Source of the DNA: Ornatilinea apprima
GTDB lineage: Bacteria; Chloroflexota; Anaerolineae; Anaerolineales; Anaerolineaceae
Direction of reading: 5' to 3'
Length of the DNA: 64,000 nucleotides
Assembly: GCF_001306115.1 (NCBI RefSeq)
Contig: NZ_LGCL01000024.1
Span: 213,449 to 277,448, forward strand
Shown here: positions 51,195 to 59,348 of the stretch, piece after piece
How the letters are laid out: the number at the start of each line of letters is the position of its first letter
How positions within the stretch are numbered: position 1 is the stretch's first letter
The notes under the pieces: generated by a model
The model's input: the letters and a program-made list of their open reading frames with translations, nothing else
Databases searched by the model: none
Told to the model about the DNA's origin: nothing
Position numbers and translations under genes: made by a program

Positions 51195-51269
51195 TTATTG
51201 TCAAAAGATATAATTATTATTGTCAACTTGTTGAATTGTATTGTAAACTTGGAATACGTTATTGTCAAC
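51195..51269. promoter_or_regulatory. Four direct repeats of TTATTGTCAAC with 21-22 bp period
   Basis: TTATTGTCAAA starts at 51195, TTATTGTCAAC at 51217, GTATTGTAAAC at 51238 and TTATTGTCAAC at 51259. The steps are 22, 21 and 21 bases, two helical turns, so all copies face the same side of the DNA. They run from inside the promoter to just before the start codon of the HTH-ATPase gene. Confidence 0.8.
51240..51268 (-). promoter_or_regulatory. Consensus promoter of the HTH-ATPase-STAS gene
   Basis: On the minus strand TTGACA (51263-51268) and TACAAT (51240-51245) are exactly 17 bases apart; the leader is about 50 bases. Two of the four direct repeats contain these boxes. Confidence 0.85.
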
Positions 51270-51379
51270 CGAAAGGTATAGTTCTTCGAACAAAATTTTT
51301 CTTCTAGGCCAGGATGCATCCTTAATTAATAGAAGTGGCGCAGATAGAGTATCTTCTAAATTTCAATTACAATTCCCTC

Positions 51380-51410
51380 TTGACATTAACGTTACGTCAT
51401 AGTTTAGACT
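51380..51410 (+). promoter_or_regulatory. MerR-type promoter with 19-bp spacer and dyad
   Basis: TTGACA at 51380-51385 and TAGACT at 51405-51410 are 19 bases apart, the over-long spacer typical of MerR-controlled promoters. The dyad TGACATTAACGTTACGTCA (51381-51399) has outer arms TGAC/GTCA and the central AACGTT. Confidence 0.85.
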
Positions 51411-51429
51411 ATCCTTCGGAGATCAAACG

Positions 51430-52188
51430 ATGCCCTACACCGTCAAACAGTTATCCAAAATGGCAGGCGTCAGCGCGCGCACCCTGCACTACTACGACGA
51501 GATCGGTCTGCTGGCCCCGCCCGAATATGGCGGCAACGGCTACCGACATTACGATGAGGCATCCCTTCTGCGCTTGCAGCAGATTTTGTTCTACAAGGAA
51601 CTGGGCCTGGACTTGAAGCAGATCAAAGCCATTCTGGACCGGCCGGACTTTAATGTGCTCGACTCGCTCAAAGACCACCGCCAATCGCTGCACAAGCAGG
51701 TGAAGCGCTTGAATCTCCTGATTCAAACCGTGGAAAACACGATTCAATATCTGGAAGGAAACACAACCATGAGCCAAAAGAAATTATTCGAAGGGTTTAG
51801 CGAAGAAGAAGAGAAACAATACGAGGCCGAAGCGCGCCAATTGTACGACCCGCAAGTGGTCGATGAATCATGGAAGCGGTGGAAAAGCATGAGCAAAGAA
51901 CAAAAACAGGCCCTCGGGCAGCGCGGCGAAGAAATCTTTGCCGGTGTATTCGACTGCATGCAGCAGGGGTACGGCCCCGAAAGCGCGGAAGTTCAGCGCT
52001 GGATGCCCGCCCTGCATGATCACTTCAACGTCTTCTACACCTGCACGCTGGAGATCTTCCGCGGCCTGGGCGACCTGTATGTAAACGATCCCAAATTCCG
52101 CGCCACCTTCACCAAAATCCACCCCGATCTGCCGGAGTTTTTGCAAGAAGCGATGGCGTTCTATGTAGACCAGCAGATGGCTAAATAA
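51430..52188 (+). CDS. MerR-family regulator with TipAS domain (TipAL-like)
   Basis: The 252-residue product has a MerR helix-turn-helix at about 1-70 (YTVKQLSKMAGVSARTLHYY, GYRHYDEASLLRLQQI), a dimerisation coiled coil to about 110, and a C-terminal TipAS domain (KQYEAEARQLYDPQVVDESWKRW, HFNVFYTCTLEIFRGLGDLYV). TipAL-type proteins bind drugs such as thiopeptides in the C-terminal domain and twist a long-spacer promoter into an active form. CGGAGA lies before the ATG. The promoter has the dyad for its own product, so positive autoregulation is likely. The regulated pump is not in the window. Confidence 0.94.
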   Translation: MPYTVKQLSKMAGVSARTLHYYDEIGLLAPPEYGGNGYRHYDEASLLRLQQILFYKELGLDLKQIKAILDRPDFNVLDSLKDHRQSLHKQVKRLNLLIQTVENTIQYLEGNTTMSQKKLFEGFSEEEEKQYEAEARQLYDPQVVDESWKRWKSMSKEQKQALGQRGEEIFAGVFDCMQQGYGPESAEVQRWMPALHDHFNVFYTCTLEIFRGLGDLYVNDPKFRATFTKIHPDLPEFLQEAMAFYVDQQMAK

Positions 52189-52205
52189 ATGATCTTTAGC
52201 CGCAA

Positions 52206-52240
52206 AAGAGGCTGTCCGTAGAGGGCAGCCTCTTCTATTT
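52206..52240 (+). terminator. Terminator of the MerR-TipAS gene
   Basis: AAGAGGCTG at 52206-52214 pairs with CAGCCTCTT at 52226-52234 around an 11-base loop and is followed by CTATTT. Confidence 0.8.
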
Positions 52241-52298
52241 AATCCACTTTATGCGATAATAAGATAAAAGTTGTCCTCAATAAACAGCAGAGGTGTAT

Positions 52299-53066
52299 AT
52301 GTACGACGAATTCAGCACGCATTATGACCGTTTCGTGAACTGGCAGTCGCGCCTGGCCTACGAGATGCCCTTCCTGGAACAGCAAATGCGCCGCAGCGGA
52401 TCTGGCGGCGGATTCCGCGTGCTGGATTCGGCCTGTGGAACCGGCATGCACACCATCGAATTGGCGCGGCGCGGTTATGCCGCCGCCGGCGCGGACCTGA
52501 GCGCGAAGATGATTGAACGCGCGCGCGAGAACGCCGTCTCGGCCGGGGTGGCGGCGCGCTTTGAGACGGCGGGGTTTGGCCAGCTGCAGGCCGCCTTTGG
52601 ATCCGAAGCGTTTGACGTGCTGCTCTGCCTGGGAAATTCGCTGCCGCATGTGCTCAGCGCGGCCGAACTGGCCGCCGCATTGGAAGATTTCGCCGCCTGC
52701 CTGCGGCCGGGCGGTCTGTTGCTGGTGCAAAACCGCAACTTTGACGCCGTGCTGGAGAGCCGCCAGCGCTGGATGGAGCCGCAGAGCTTCCGCGACGAGG
52801 AGCGCGAATGGGTCTTTGTGCGCTTCTACGATTTTGAACCCGATGGAAAAATTGCCTTCAATATCCTCACCCTGGAGCGCTCGCCACAGGGCAATTGGAG
52901 CCAGCAGCTCACCACCACCTGGCTGTGGCCGCAGCGCGAAAGTGAATTGCTACCCGCCCTGGCCGCCGCCGGTTTTGGCGAAGTGATCCGCTATGGAGAT
53001 ATACAGGGCGCGCCCTTCGACCCGCAAACCAGCCCCAATTTAATCCTCACGGCCAGGAAAGAGTAA
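52299..53066 (+). CDS. Class I SAM-dependent methyltransferase
   Basis: The 255-residue product has the Rossmann-type methyltransferase motifs: motif I VLDSACGTGMHTIEL, the acidic end of strand 2 in GADLSAKMI, and motif IV FDVLLCLGNSLPHV. The C-terminal part is a beta-rich insertion seen in small-molecule methyltransferases. Substrate is unknown. AGAGG sits five bases before the ATG at 52299. Confidence 0.88.
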   Translation: MYDEFSTHYDRFVNWQSRLAYEMPFLEQQMRRSGSGGGFRVLDSACGTGMHTIELARRGYAAAGADLSAKMIERARENAVSAGVAARFETAGFGQLQAAFGSEAFDVLLCLGNSLPHVLSAAELAAALEDFAACLRPGGLLLVQNRNFDAVLESRQRWMEPQSFRDEEREWVFVRFYDFEPDGKIAFNILTLERSPQGNWSQQLTTTWLWPQRESELLPALAAAGFGEVIRYGDIQGAPFDPQTSPNLILTARKE

Positions 53067-53100
53067 ACCAGACCAGCGGTGATTTACCCCCATCCCAAGA

Positions 53101-53423
53101 TTCTTGTAGGGCGGATTGAGGGCAAACAAACACAACCTGACAAATTCCCCTCGAATTGCCCGAAATCCGCCGTATTTCAATTCATCCGCAGCCCTGTTTG
53201 ACGCCACAAAGTTATCATTGAACGCGCAGCTATGCAGCCCGCATATGCAATACTCTTCGGTAGGGGCGGACGGCCGTCCGGCCGAAAAAATCACGGGCGC
53301 AGGCACCCCAAAAAACGGGCGCGAGGCCTCGCGCCCCTACATAAGAACGACGGTTCAGATTCTTCTTTAGGCCATCCAATACTTAAAACCCGTTGCTCCG
53401 CCCTCTACCCGCCCTACAAAGAA
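53101..53423. repeat. MITE-like element with 22-bp terminal inverted repeats
   Basis: TTCTTGTAGGGCGGATTGAGGG at 53101-53122 and its imperfect inverse at 53401-53423 bound 323 bases without an ORF of note. The left end is close to the repeat unit start in the array at 23194. Confidence 0.7.
53260..53340. repeat. Nested 81-bp element with GTAGGGGC/GCCCCTAC ends and two perfect palindromes
   Basis: GTAGGGGC at 53260-53267 is the inverse of GCCCCTAC at 53333-53340. Inside lie the perfect palindromes CGGACGGCCGTCCG (53267-53280) and GGGCGCGAGGCCTCGCGCCC (53317-53336). Confidence 0.85.
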
Positions 53424-53462
53424 TCCGCCCTGAGCGGCAACCCGACCCATGAATACAAACCA

Positions 53463-53516
53463 CCCTCCCTAAAATGCGTTTTCCAGCATTTTGGGGAGGG
53501 CTTGGGGCGGGGTTCG
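53463..53516. repeat. Dispersed hairpin element, copy 2
   Basis: CCCTCCCTAAAATGC pairs with GCATTTTGGGGAGGG around TTTTCCA-type loop sequence, followed by CTTGGGGCGGGG. It matches the copy at 24026-24080 in the same orientation with few differences. Confidence 0.85.
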
Positions 53517-53522
53517 TAGCGG

Positions 53523-55208
53523 TCAATCCCTGGTCAACTGGCGGTACTTGATGCGGTGTGGCTGGTCGGCTTCCACCCCCAGGCGTGCCTTGCGGTCTGC
53601 CTCATACTGGGTGTAATTGCCATCAAACCAGAAGACCTTGCTGTCGCCTTCAAAGGCCATAATATGGGTAGCCACACGGTCCAAAAACCAGCGGTCGTGG
53701 CTGATGACCAGCGCGCAGCCGGCGAAATTCTCCAGGCCTTCTTCCAGGGCGCGCATGGTGTTCACGTCCAGGTCGTTGGTCGGCTCGTCCAGCAGCAGCA
53801 CATTGGCGCCCGACTTAAGCATGCGCGCCAGATGCACGCGGTTGCGCTCGCCGCCCGAAAGCTCGCCGACCAATTTTTGCTGGCTGGAGCCGGTGAAGTT
53901 GAAGCGTGAGACGTAAGCGCGCGAGTTGAACTGGCGGTTGCCCAGTTGAATCGTCTCCTGCTCGTCGCTGATCATCTGCCAAACGGTCTTCTCCGGGTCC
54001 AGGTCATCACGCGACTGGTCAACATAGGCCAACTGCACCGTCTCGCCCAGGCGCAGAACGCCGCTGTCGGGCTGCTCCTGGCCGGTGATCATGCGGAACA
54101 GGGTGGTTTTGCCCGCGCCGTTGGGGCCAATAATGCCTACAATCGCGCCGGGCGGGATGCTGAAGTTCATGTCTTCCACCAGCACGCGGCTGCCGTAGCT
54201 CTTGCTCACCTTTTGCGCCTCGATGACCACATCGCCCAGGCGCGGCCCGGCGGGGATGTAGATTTCCAGGTCGCGGGCCAGCTTTTCGCTTTCCTGGTTG
54301 AGCAGCTTCTCGTAGGCGCTGATGCGCGCTTTGGATTTGGAATGGCGGCCCTTGGGCGACATGCGAATCCAGTCCAGCTCGCGCTCCAGGGTTTTCTGGC
54401 GCTCGCTCTCGCCTTTCTCTTCCTGTGCCAGGCGGTTCTTCTTCTGCTCCAGCCAGGAAGAGTAATTGCCTTCCCAGGGAATACCCTGCCCGCGGTCGAG
54501 TTCCAGAATCCAGCCGGCCACGTTATCGAGGAAATAGCGGTCGTGCGTCACGGCGATCACCGTACCGGCGTAGCGCTGCAGGTGATGCTCCAGCCAGGCG
54601 ACTGTTTCGGCGTCCAGATGGTTGGTCGGCTCGTCCAGCAGCAGAATATCGGGGGCCTGCAGCAGCAGGCGGCACAGCGCCACGCGGCGGCGCTCGCCGC
54701 CCGAAAGCACCTTGATGGGCGTGTCGCCAGGCGGGCAGCGCAGGGCGTCCATCGCCATCTCCAGGCGCGCGTCCAGGTCCCAGATATCCTGGTGATCAAT
54801 CTGCTCTTGCAACTCGCCCTGGCGCTCGATCAGCGCGTTCATTTCATCGTCGCTTAACGGCTCGGCAAAGCGGTTGCTGATCTCTTCGTACTCTTTCAGC
54901 AGGGCAATCTTATCGGCCACAGCCTCTTCCACCATTTCTTTGACAGTTTTACTGTCGTCCAGCCGGGGTTCCTGCTCCAGGTAGCCAATGGTGTAGCCGG
55001 GCGAGACGTGCGTTTCGCCGTTGAACTCTTTATCTACCCCGGCCAGAATACGCAGCAGGCTGGATTTACCCGCGCCGTTGAGGCCCAGCACGCCAATCTT
55101 CGCGCCGTAGTAATAGCCCAGGTAAATATCCTTGAGCACCGGTTTTTTCTCGTAAAACTTGCTCACCCCTACCATGGAATAAATCACTTTATTGGGTTCG
55201 TTCGCCAT
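53523..55208 (-). CDS. ettA: Energy-dependent translational throttle protein EttA
   Basis: The 561-residue product is an ABC-F protein with two ATPase domains and no membrane part. Walker A regions are GLNGAGKSSLL and GPNGAGKTTLF, signatures LSGGERRRVALCRLLL and LSGGERNRVHLARML, and Walker B regions LLLDEPTNHLD and LLLDEPTNDLD. The opening ANEPNKVIYSMVGVSKFY and a normal length mark it as EttA and not Uup or YbiT. It gates the first peptide bond step depending on the ATP/ADP ratio. The ATG at 55208 has AAGGAAGAGG upstream. Confidence 0.95.
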   Translation of the reverse strand: MANEPNKVIYSMVGVSKFYEKKPVLKDIYLGYYYGAKIGVLGLNGAGKSSLLRILAGVDKEFNGETHVSPGYTIGYLEQEPRLDDSKTVKEMVEEAVADKIALLKEYEEISNRFAEPLSDDEMNALIERQGELQEQIDHQDIWDLDARLEMAMDALRCPPGDTPIKVLSGGERRRVALCRLLLQAPDILLLDEPTNHLDAETVAWLEHHLQRYAGTVIAVTHDRYFLDNVAGWILELDRGQGIPWEGNYSSWLEQKKNRLAQEEKGESERQKTLERELDWIRMSPKGRHSKSKARISAYEKLLNQESEKLARDLEIYIPAGPRLGDVVIEAQKVSKSYGSRVLVEDMNFSIPPGAIVGIIGPNGAGKTTLFRMITGQEQPDSGVLRLGETVQLAYVDQSRDDLDPEKTVWQMISDEQETIQLGNRQFNSRAYVSRFNFTGSSQQKLVGELSGGERNRVHLARMLKSGANVLLLDEPTNDLDVNTMRALEEGLENFAGCALVISHDRWFLDRVATHIMAFEGDSKVFWFDGNYTQYEADRKARLGVEADQPHRIKYRQLTRD

Positions 55209-55284
55209 ACCTCTTCCTTTATTACCATCCATCCAATCCCTGCCAGGGTCATCCCGGCGGGGGAAATTTCATCCGCTCCGGTCT

Positions 55285-55653
55285 TTACCCCCCGGCCTTT
55301 TTGGCGCGGTAGCCCAGCGCCAGCAGAGCGGCCACCAGCGTGTCGCGGTGATCGCCCTGAATTTCAATTTGGCCGTCTTTCACCGCGCCGCCCGCCCCGC
55401 AGCGTTTCTTTAATTCAGCGGCCAGCTTGCGCAGGTCTTCTTCCGCCAAAGGCAGCCCGCTGACCAGCGAAACCGCCTTGCCGCCGCGTCCTTTCTTCTC
55501 CAGACGCACGCGCACATTACCGTCGCCGGCCGCCGCCGCGGGCTTCTTGCGGCAGGCGCACGCGTCGATGGGCCGGCCGCAGTCGGGGCATACGCGCCCC
55601 AATTCCGTGGAATAGACGGTTCGCGCGTCTTCGCGCCGGGGGGTCATCTTCAT
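55285..55653 (-). CDS. SUI1/eIF1-like translation factor (YciH type)
   Basis: The 122-residue product has an N-terminal [15 protein letters not shown] zinc-like cluster and a C-terminal SUI1 fold ([46 protein letters not shown]). YciH-type proteins are bacterial relatives of eIF1. The start is taken at ATG 55653; ATG 55647 is equally possible, and no strong ribosome binding site decides it. It precedes ettA by 76 bases on the same strand, giving two translation factors together. Confidence 0.9.
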   Translation of the reverse strand: MKMTPRREDARTVYSTELGRVCPDCGRPIDACACRKKPAAAAGDGNVRVRLEKKGRGGKAVSLVSGLPLAEEDLRKLAAELKKRCGAGGAVKDGQIEIQGDHRDTLVAALLALGYRAKKAGG

Positions 55654-55850
55654 TCTTCTACGTCTCGCTTCCTGTGATTGCAAAAATTATACCGTGAGTC
55701 GCGGCAAAGTCCGGCCCGTTTTCTGCCAATGGCGGTCTTTTTTCGGAATTTGTGCAACCAAAGCCGCCGGCCAGCGTATATGCAGTGTAAGCAAAAACAT
55801 ATCCGCGGCAAAACAAAAGCCGCATCCATGATAAGGAGTCTCTTAATCTT

Positions 55851-56600
55851 ATGAAGAAAACACTTTTATTGTCTCTGGCGGCTCTGATGCTGGCTATGCT
55901 GGCCTGCAGCGCGGGCGGATGGGAAATTAACATCAACAATGACGGGCGCTTTGTGAAAGGCTCGGGCAATATCACCACCGAAACCCGCGACGTGTCGGGG
56001 TTTAACAGTATTGAATTCAACGGCCTGGGCGACGTGGAAATTGTGCAGGGCAGCGAAGAAGGTCTCACCATCACCACCGACGACAATCTGCTGCCGCTCA
56101 TCACCACCGAGGTGAAAGGCAGCACGTTGGTCATCGGCATCGAGAAAGGCTACAACATTAACCTGCCCAGCAAAATGAAGTTCACCATCCAGGTCAAAGA
56201 CCTGCAGAAGCTGCAAATTTCCGGCCTGGCCAATGTGGAAGCCGACGACCTGGCCCTGCAAGACCTGTACATTGGCATTAGCGGCGGCTCGGTAAAACTG
56301 CGCGACCTGACCGCCAAAGACGTGCGAATCAGCATCAGCGGCTTGGGCAACGTGGACCTGGACGGCGAAGCGCGCTCGGTGCGCATGGACTCGTCCGGCG
56401 GCGGCAGCCTGGATGCCGAAGACCTGCGCGCTGATTCGGTCAGCATCTCCATCAGCGGGGTGGGGCAGGCCAGCGTGTGGGCCATCGAAACGCTCAACGT
56501 GGAGATCAGCGGCGGCGGAGAAGTGGCTTACTACGGCAAGCCCGAAATCACCCGCGACATTGACGGCGTGGGCACCCTCAACAGCCTGGGCGAGAAATAA
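55851..56600 (+). CDS. DUF2807 (head GIN domain) lipoprotein
   Basis: The 249-residue product has a lipoprotein signal with LAMLAC (about Cys16-23 region) and a right-handed beta-helix-like DUF2807 domain, with ETRDVSGFNSIEFNGLGDVEIVQG at its start and repeated ISISGLGNVDLDG, GGGSLDAEDL-type turns. Such proteins are surface-exposed and of unknown role in most bacteria. AAGGAG lies 12 bases before the ATG. It ends before a terminator. Confidence 0.88.
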   Translation: MKKTLLLSLAALMLAMLACSAGGWEININNDGRFVKGSGNITTETRDVSGFNSIEFNGLGDVEIVQGSEEGLTITTDDNLLPLITTEVKGSTLVIGIEKGYNINLPSKMKFTIQVKDLQKLQISGLANVEADDLALQDLYIGISGGSVKLRDLTAKDVRISISGLGNVDLDGEARSVRMDSSGGGSLDAEDLRADSVSISISGVGQASVWAIETLNVEISGGGEVAYYGKPEITRDIDGVGTLNSLGEK

Positions 56601-56626
56601 TCCGCCCGCCAGCAGCCAACCCATTC

Positions 56627-56655
56627 AACTTCCCGCTTCAAGGCGGGAAGTTTTT
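56627..56655 (+). terminator. Terminator of the DUF2807 gene
   Basis: AACTTCCCGC at 56627-56636 pairs with GCGGGAAGTT at 56643-56652 around a six-base loop and is followed by a T-run. Confidence 0.9.
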
Positions 56656-56854
56656 GGTGTTAAACATATTCATTCCTGAAACGGAATCCATCTCTCAGGG
56701 AAAAAGCAGGTTATACTTTTAACATCGTCTGCTGCAGAAAAGGCAAAAAGGGGGGCTTCACTACCGATTCATGGCAATTTCTATGCCCAACTTTAACCGA
56801 TTCTGTAATGGAATTGTAAAGTATTCGTCTTAATTAACGTAAAGCGATTCGCTC

Positions 56855-57406
56855 ATGTCATTGCAAGTCGAACAGGAAGCAGGGCTCATCACCCAGGCTG
56901 AAAGCGGCAGCAAACCTGCGTTTGCGGCTTTGTATGAATTGTATCTGGCCGAAATTTACCGGTATGTGTATTACCGGGTGATGGACCACATGGAAGCCGA
57001 AGACCTGATCGAAAAAGTCTTTATCAAAGCCTGGGAGAGTTTGACCCGCCCACGCCCCAACCGGCAGCCGCTGCAGAACTTCCGCGCCTGGTTGTACCGC
57101 ATCGCGCGCAACACAGTCATCGATCACCAGCGCATGGCACGTCACGCCGTCTCCATTGAGGATATTGACCGCTTACAGGTCAATCATCCTGGGCTGCAGG
57201 AGCAGGTTGAGCAGGATGAGCGCGCTCAACAACTGGCACAGGCCTTAAGCCAGTTGGATGAGATCTCGCGCGAGGTGCTTTTGCTGCGCTTTGTCAACCA
57301 GCTCAGCCATGCCGACGCGGCCACCGTCATGGGTATCAGCGAAAACCACATGCGCGTCTTGCAATATCGCGCGTTGAAGAAGATGAAGGTCTTATTAAAT
57401 GCCTGA
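56855..57406 (+). CDS. ECF-type RNA polymerase sigma factor
   Basis: The 183-residue product has sigma region 2 (YELYLAEIYRYVYYRVMDHMEAEDLIEKVFIKAWE), a linker, and region 4 (SQLDEISREVLLLRFVNQLSHADAATVMGISENHMRVLQYRALKKMK) with its helix-turn-helix. There is no region 1 or 3, as expected for the ECF group. The next gene overlaps its end by eight bases and encodes a DUF5667 membrane protein, which is the likely anti-sigma partner. The ATG at 56855 begins the conserved part; no strong ribosome binding site is seen. Confidence 0.92.
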   Translation: MSLQVEQEAGLITQAESGSKPAFAALYELYLAEIYRYVYYRVMDHMEAEDLIEKVFIKAWESLTRPRPNRQPLQNFRAWLYRIARNTVIDHQRMARHAVSIEDIDRLQVNHPGLQEQVEQDERAQQLAQALSQLDEISREVLLLRFVNQLSHADAATVMGISENHMRVLQYRALKKMKVLLNA

Positions 57407-58433
57407 CTTAAAGAACACCTTACCCGGCAACACCCAACCAGCCCAGCGGCTGGCCGACCTGCTCGATAACCGCGGCGAGCAGGGAGATGTGCCGCTGCCG
57501 CTCTTGGAACACGAAGAACAAGAGCTGCAAGAGCTGCTGGCCGTTGCCGATTGGATCACCCAGGCGCCCAAAGCAGAACCCTCTGCCCAGTTCCGCCAGC
57601 AAAGCCGCCAGCGCATTCTCAAACAGATTGATCAGCCTAAGCCTGTAACATTTTGGCAAGGGCTTCGTCTTATATTTACTGAAGGGCTTAGCTCATTCAA
57701 AATCAAACGCCGCACCGCGTTGGTGTTGATGAGCATCGTTTTATTGGTAGCTATGTTATCGGTGGGCGGAACCAACATTGTACTGGCCTCCAGCGACGCG
57801 CTGCCCGGTGATTCACTGTACAACATCAAAATCTTAATAGAGCAGGCGCAGCTCGTTGTCGCCTCTCCGGAACAGCGGGTAGAGCAAATTAACGGTAATT
57901 TAGAGACCCGCGTGGAGGAAATTGAAGCCCTGGTTGAAGCAGGCCGCTTTGAAGATTTGCAGGTTGCTCTGGCTACCTTTGACAGCGAAGTTTCCGATCT
58001 GGCAAACGCTATGGCCAGCCTGCCGCCGCAGAGCCCGGAGCGGTCTGAAGCCCACCAACTGTTGTTGGAAACCGCGCACAATAACCGCATTCAGGTATTA
58101 ACCAGCTTGCTGGACAAAGTCCCTGAAAGCGCGCGCCCGGCGATTGAAAAAGCCATTCAATCGACAAGCGACCTGGAGCCGCAGGAGACCAAAGGAAAAC
58201 CAGAAAAAACGGTAACGCCTCAACCGACAAAAGAAAAACCGGCAGGGAAACCAGAAGACATCAACACTCCCGAAAAGGGCAAGCCCACCACATTGAGCAC
58301 GCCCGAAAAAAGGTCCATCCCGACCGCGACACCCAAACCCACCCAAACACCGAAGCCAACCAAAGTGCCGCCTGGTCAGGTAGACAAAGACAAACCCGAC
58401 AAGCCTGAAAAGCCTGAGAAGAAAGAAAAGTAG
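57399..58433 (+). CDS. DUF5667 membrane protein, likely anti-sigma partner
   Basis: The 344-residue product has a cytoplasmic N-terminal domain of about 100 residues, one helix at about 105-125 (TALVLMSIVLLVAMLSVGG), and an extracytoplasmic DUF5667 domain (DALPGDSLYNIKILIEQAQLV, VEEIEALVEAGRFEDLQVAL). A Lys/Pro/Thr-rich tail ends in KPDKPEKPEKKEK. The eight-base overlap with the sigma gene and the topology match anti-sigma factors of ECF systems, although the N-terminal domain has no zinc-type HxxxCxxC. The outer domain could sense a wall or surface signal. Confidence 0.85.
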   Translation: MPDLKNTLPGNTQPAQRLADLLDNRGEQGDVPLPLLEHEEQELQELLAVADWITQAPKAEPSAQFRQQSRQRILKQIDQPKPVTFWQGLRLIFTEGLSSFKIKRRTALVLMSIVLLVAMLSVGGTNIVLASSDALPGDSLYNIKILIEQAQLVVASPEQRVEQINGNLETRVEEIEALVEAGRFEDLQVALATFDSEVSDLANAMASLPPQSPERSEAHQLLLETAHNNRIQVLTSLLDKVPESARPAIEKAIQSTSDLEPQETKGKPEKTVTPQPTKEKPAGKPEDINTPEKGKPTTLSTPEKRSIPTATPKPTQTPKPTKVPPGQVDKDKPDKPEKPEKKEK

Positions 58434-58539
58434 CCTTCGGGGAAGTCTTATCAAAGGGAAAACGATATGCAGACCTTCTGGAGAACCAAGTCCAGAGGGT
58501 CTTTTGATTGATTGAAACAAGGTACAAGGAAAAACGTAG

Positions 58540-59322
58540 TTGAAAAAGAGCAGAAAACCATTATTGAAACAACGCCGCGGCCAGGGGATGGTGGAATTCG
58601 CCCTGGTGATTCCGCTCTTGCTCGTGCTCATTCTAGGCATCATGGAGTTCGGACGGTTGTTCGCCATTTATATCTCGGCATACAGCGCCAGCCGCGAAGC
58701 TGCGCGATACGGTTCGGCAGTAGGGGATAGCGGAAGCGGACTGCAGTTCTACGAGGACTGCGATGGAATCAAGGCTGCAGCCATGCGCGTGGGGATTTTA
58801 TCGGTCAATGACCCCAGCCAGATCGAAATCCGCTACGATCACGGGCCAGGGCAGACGCCTTTCGACACCGCCTGCCCGCCCACCCACGATGTCAACCTTG
58901 GCGATCGGGTGGTGGTACGCGTCTCCGCCAGCTACCAGCCAGCAGCCGGGCTCGTCAAGATCCCGGCAGTACCTATAACCATCGAAAGCGCCCGCACCAT
59001 CATCATCCGTGCCAGCGTTATTGGCACACCGGCTCCATCACCTTCTTACGCGCAAACCCGCACCGCGACCATCACCCGAACCGCCACCATCACGCCTACC
59101 CAAACGCCGACCAATACCCCCACCAATACGCCTACCAACACGCCTACCAACACGCCCACCAACACGCCCACCGACACCCCTACGCCGACGAATACCTTCA
59201 CACCAACGCCCACCAATACCCCCACCAATACGCCTACCCCCACTTCCACCTTTACGCCGCTGCCATTGGAGGGCGAAACGCCATCACCCATCCACACACC
59301 CATTGAGAACTTGCCCCGTTAG
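58540..59322 (+). CDS. TadE-like pilus/secreted protein with (T-P-T-N)n tail
   Basis: The 260-residue product has a basic head with [30 protein letters not shown], a prepilin-like helix with Glu at position +5 after the Gly, typical of TadE pseudopilins. A beta-rich middle follows, then a tail of about 55 residues in tandem T-P-T-N units. The start is TTG at 58540 with AAGGAAA upstream. The tail is likely a glycosylated stalk by analogy. It is followed by two related genes. Confidence 0.85.
   Translation: MKKSRKPLLKQRRGQGMVEFALVIPLLLVLILGIMEFGRLFAIYISAYSASREAARYGSAVGDSGSGLQFYEDCDGIKAAAMRVGILSVNDPSQIEIRYDHGPGQTPFDTACPPTHDVNLGDRVVVRVSASYQPAAGLVKIPAVPITIESARTIIIRASVIGTPAPSPSYAQTRTATITRTATITPTQTPTNTPTNTPTNTPTNTPTNTPTDTPTPTNTFTPTPTNTPTNTPTPTSTFTPLPLEGETPSPIHTPIENLPR
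59090..59262 (+). repeat. In-frame tandem repeat coding for T-P-T-N stalk
   Basis: Twelve-base units of the form ACCAACACGCCT repeat about 11 times with changes mostly at third codon positions, so the protein repeat is kept. Confidence 0.85.
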
Positions 59323-59348
59323 ATCATTGATCGTGAATTGGAAATAAG

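Larger units (their letters stand above)
53067..53522. other. Repeat island between methyltransferase and ettA genes
   Basis: There is no gene. The stretch is built of nested inverted-repeat elements (listed separately) of the same family as the array at 23.2-24 kb. It separates convergent genes. Confidence 0.7.

Noticed and set aside
53101..53423. Autonomous insertion sequence
   Set aside because: It has terminal inverted repeats but no transposase frame; it is better seen as a non-autonomous element.
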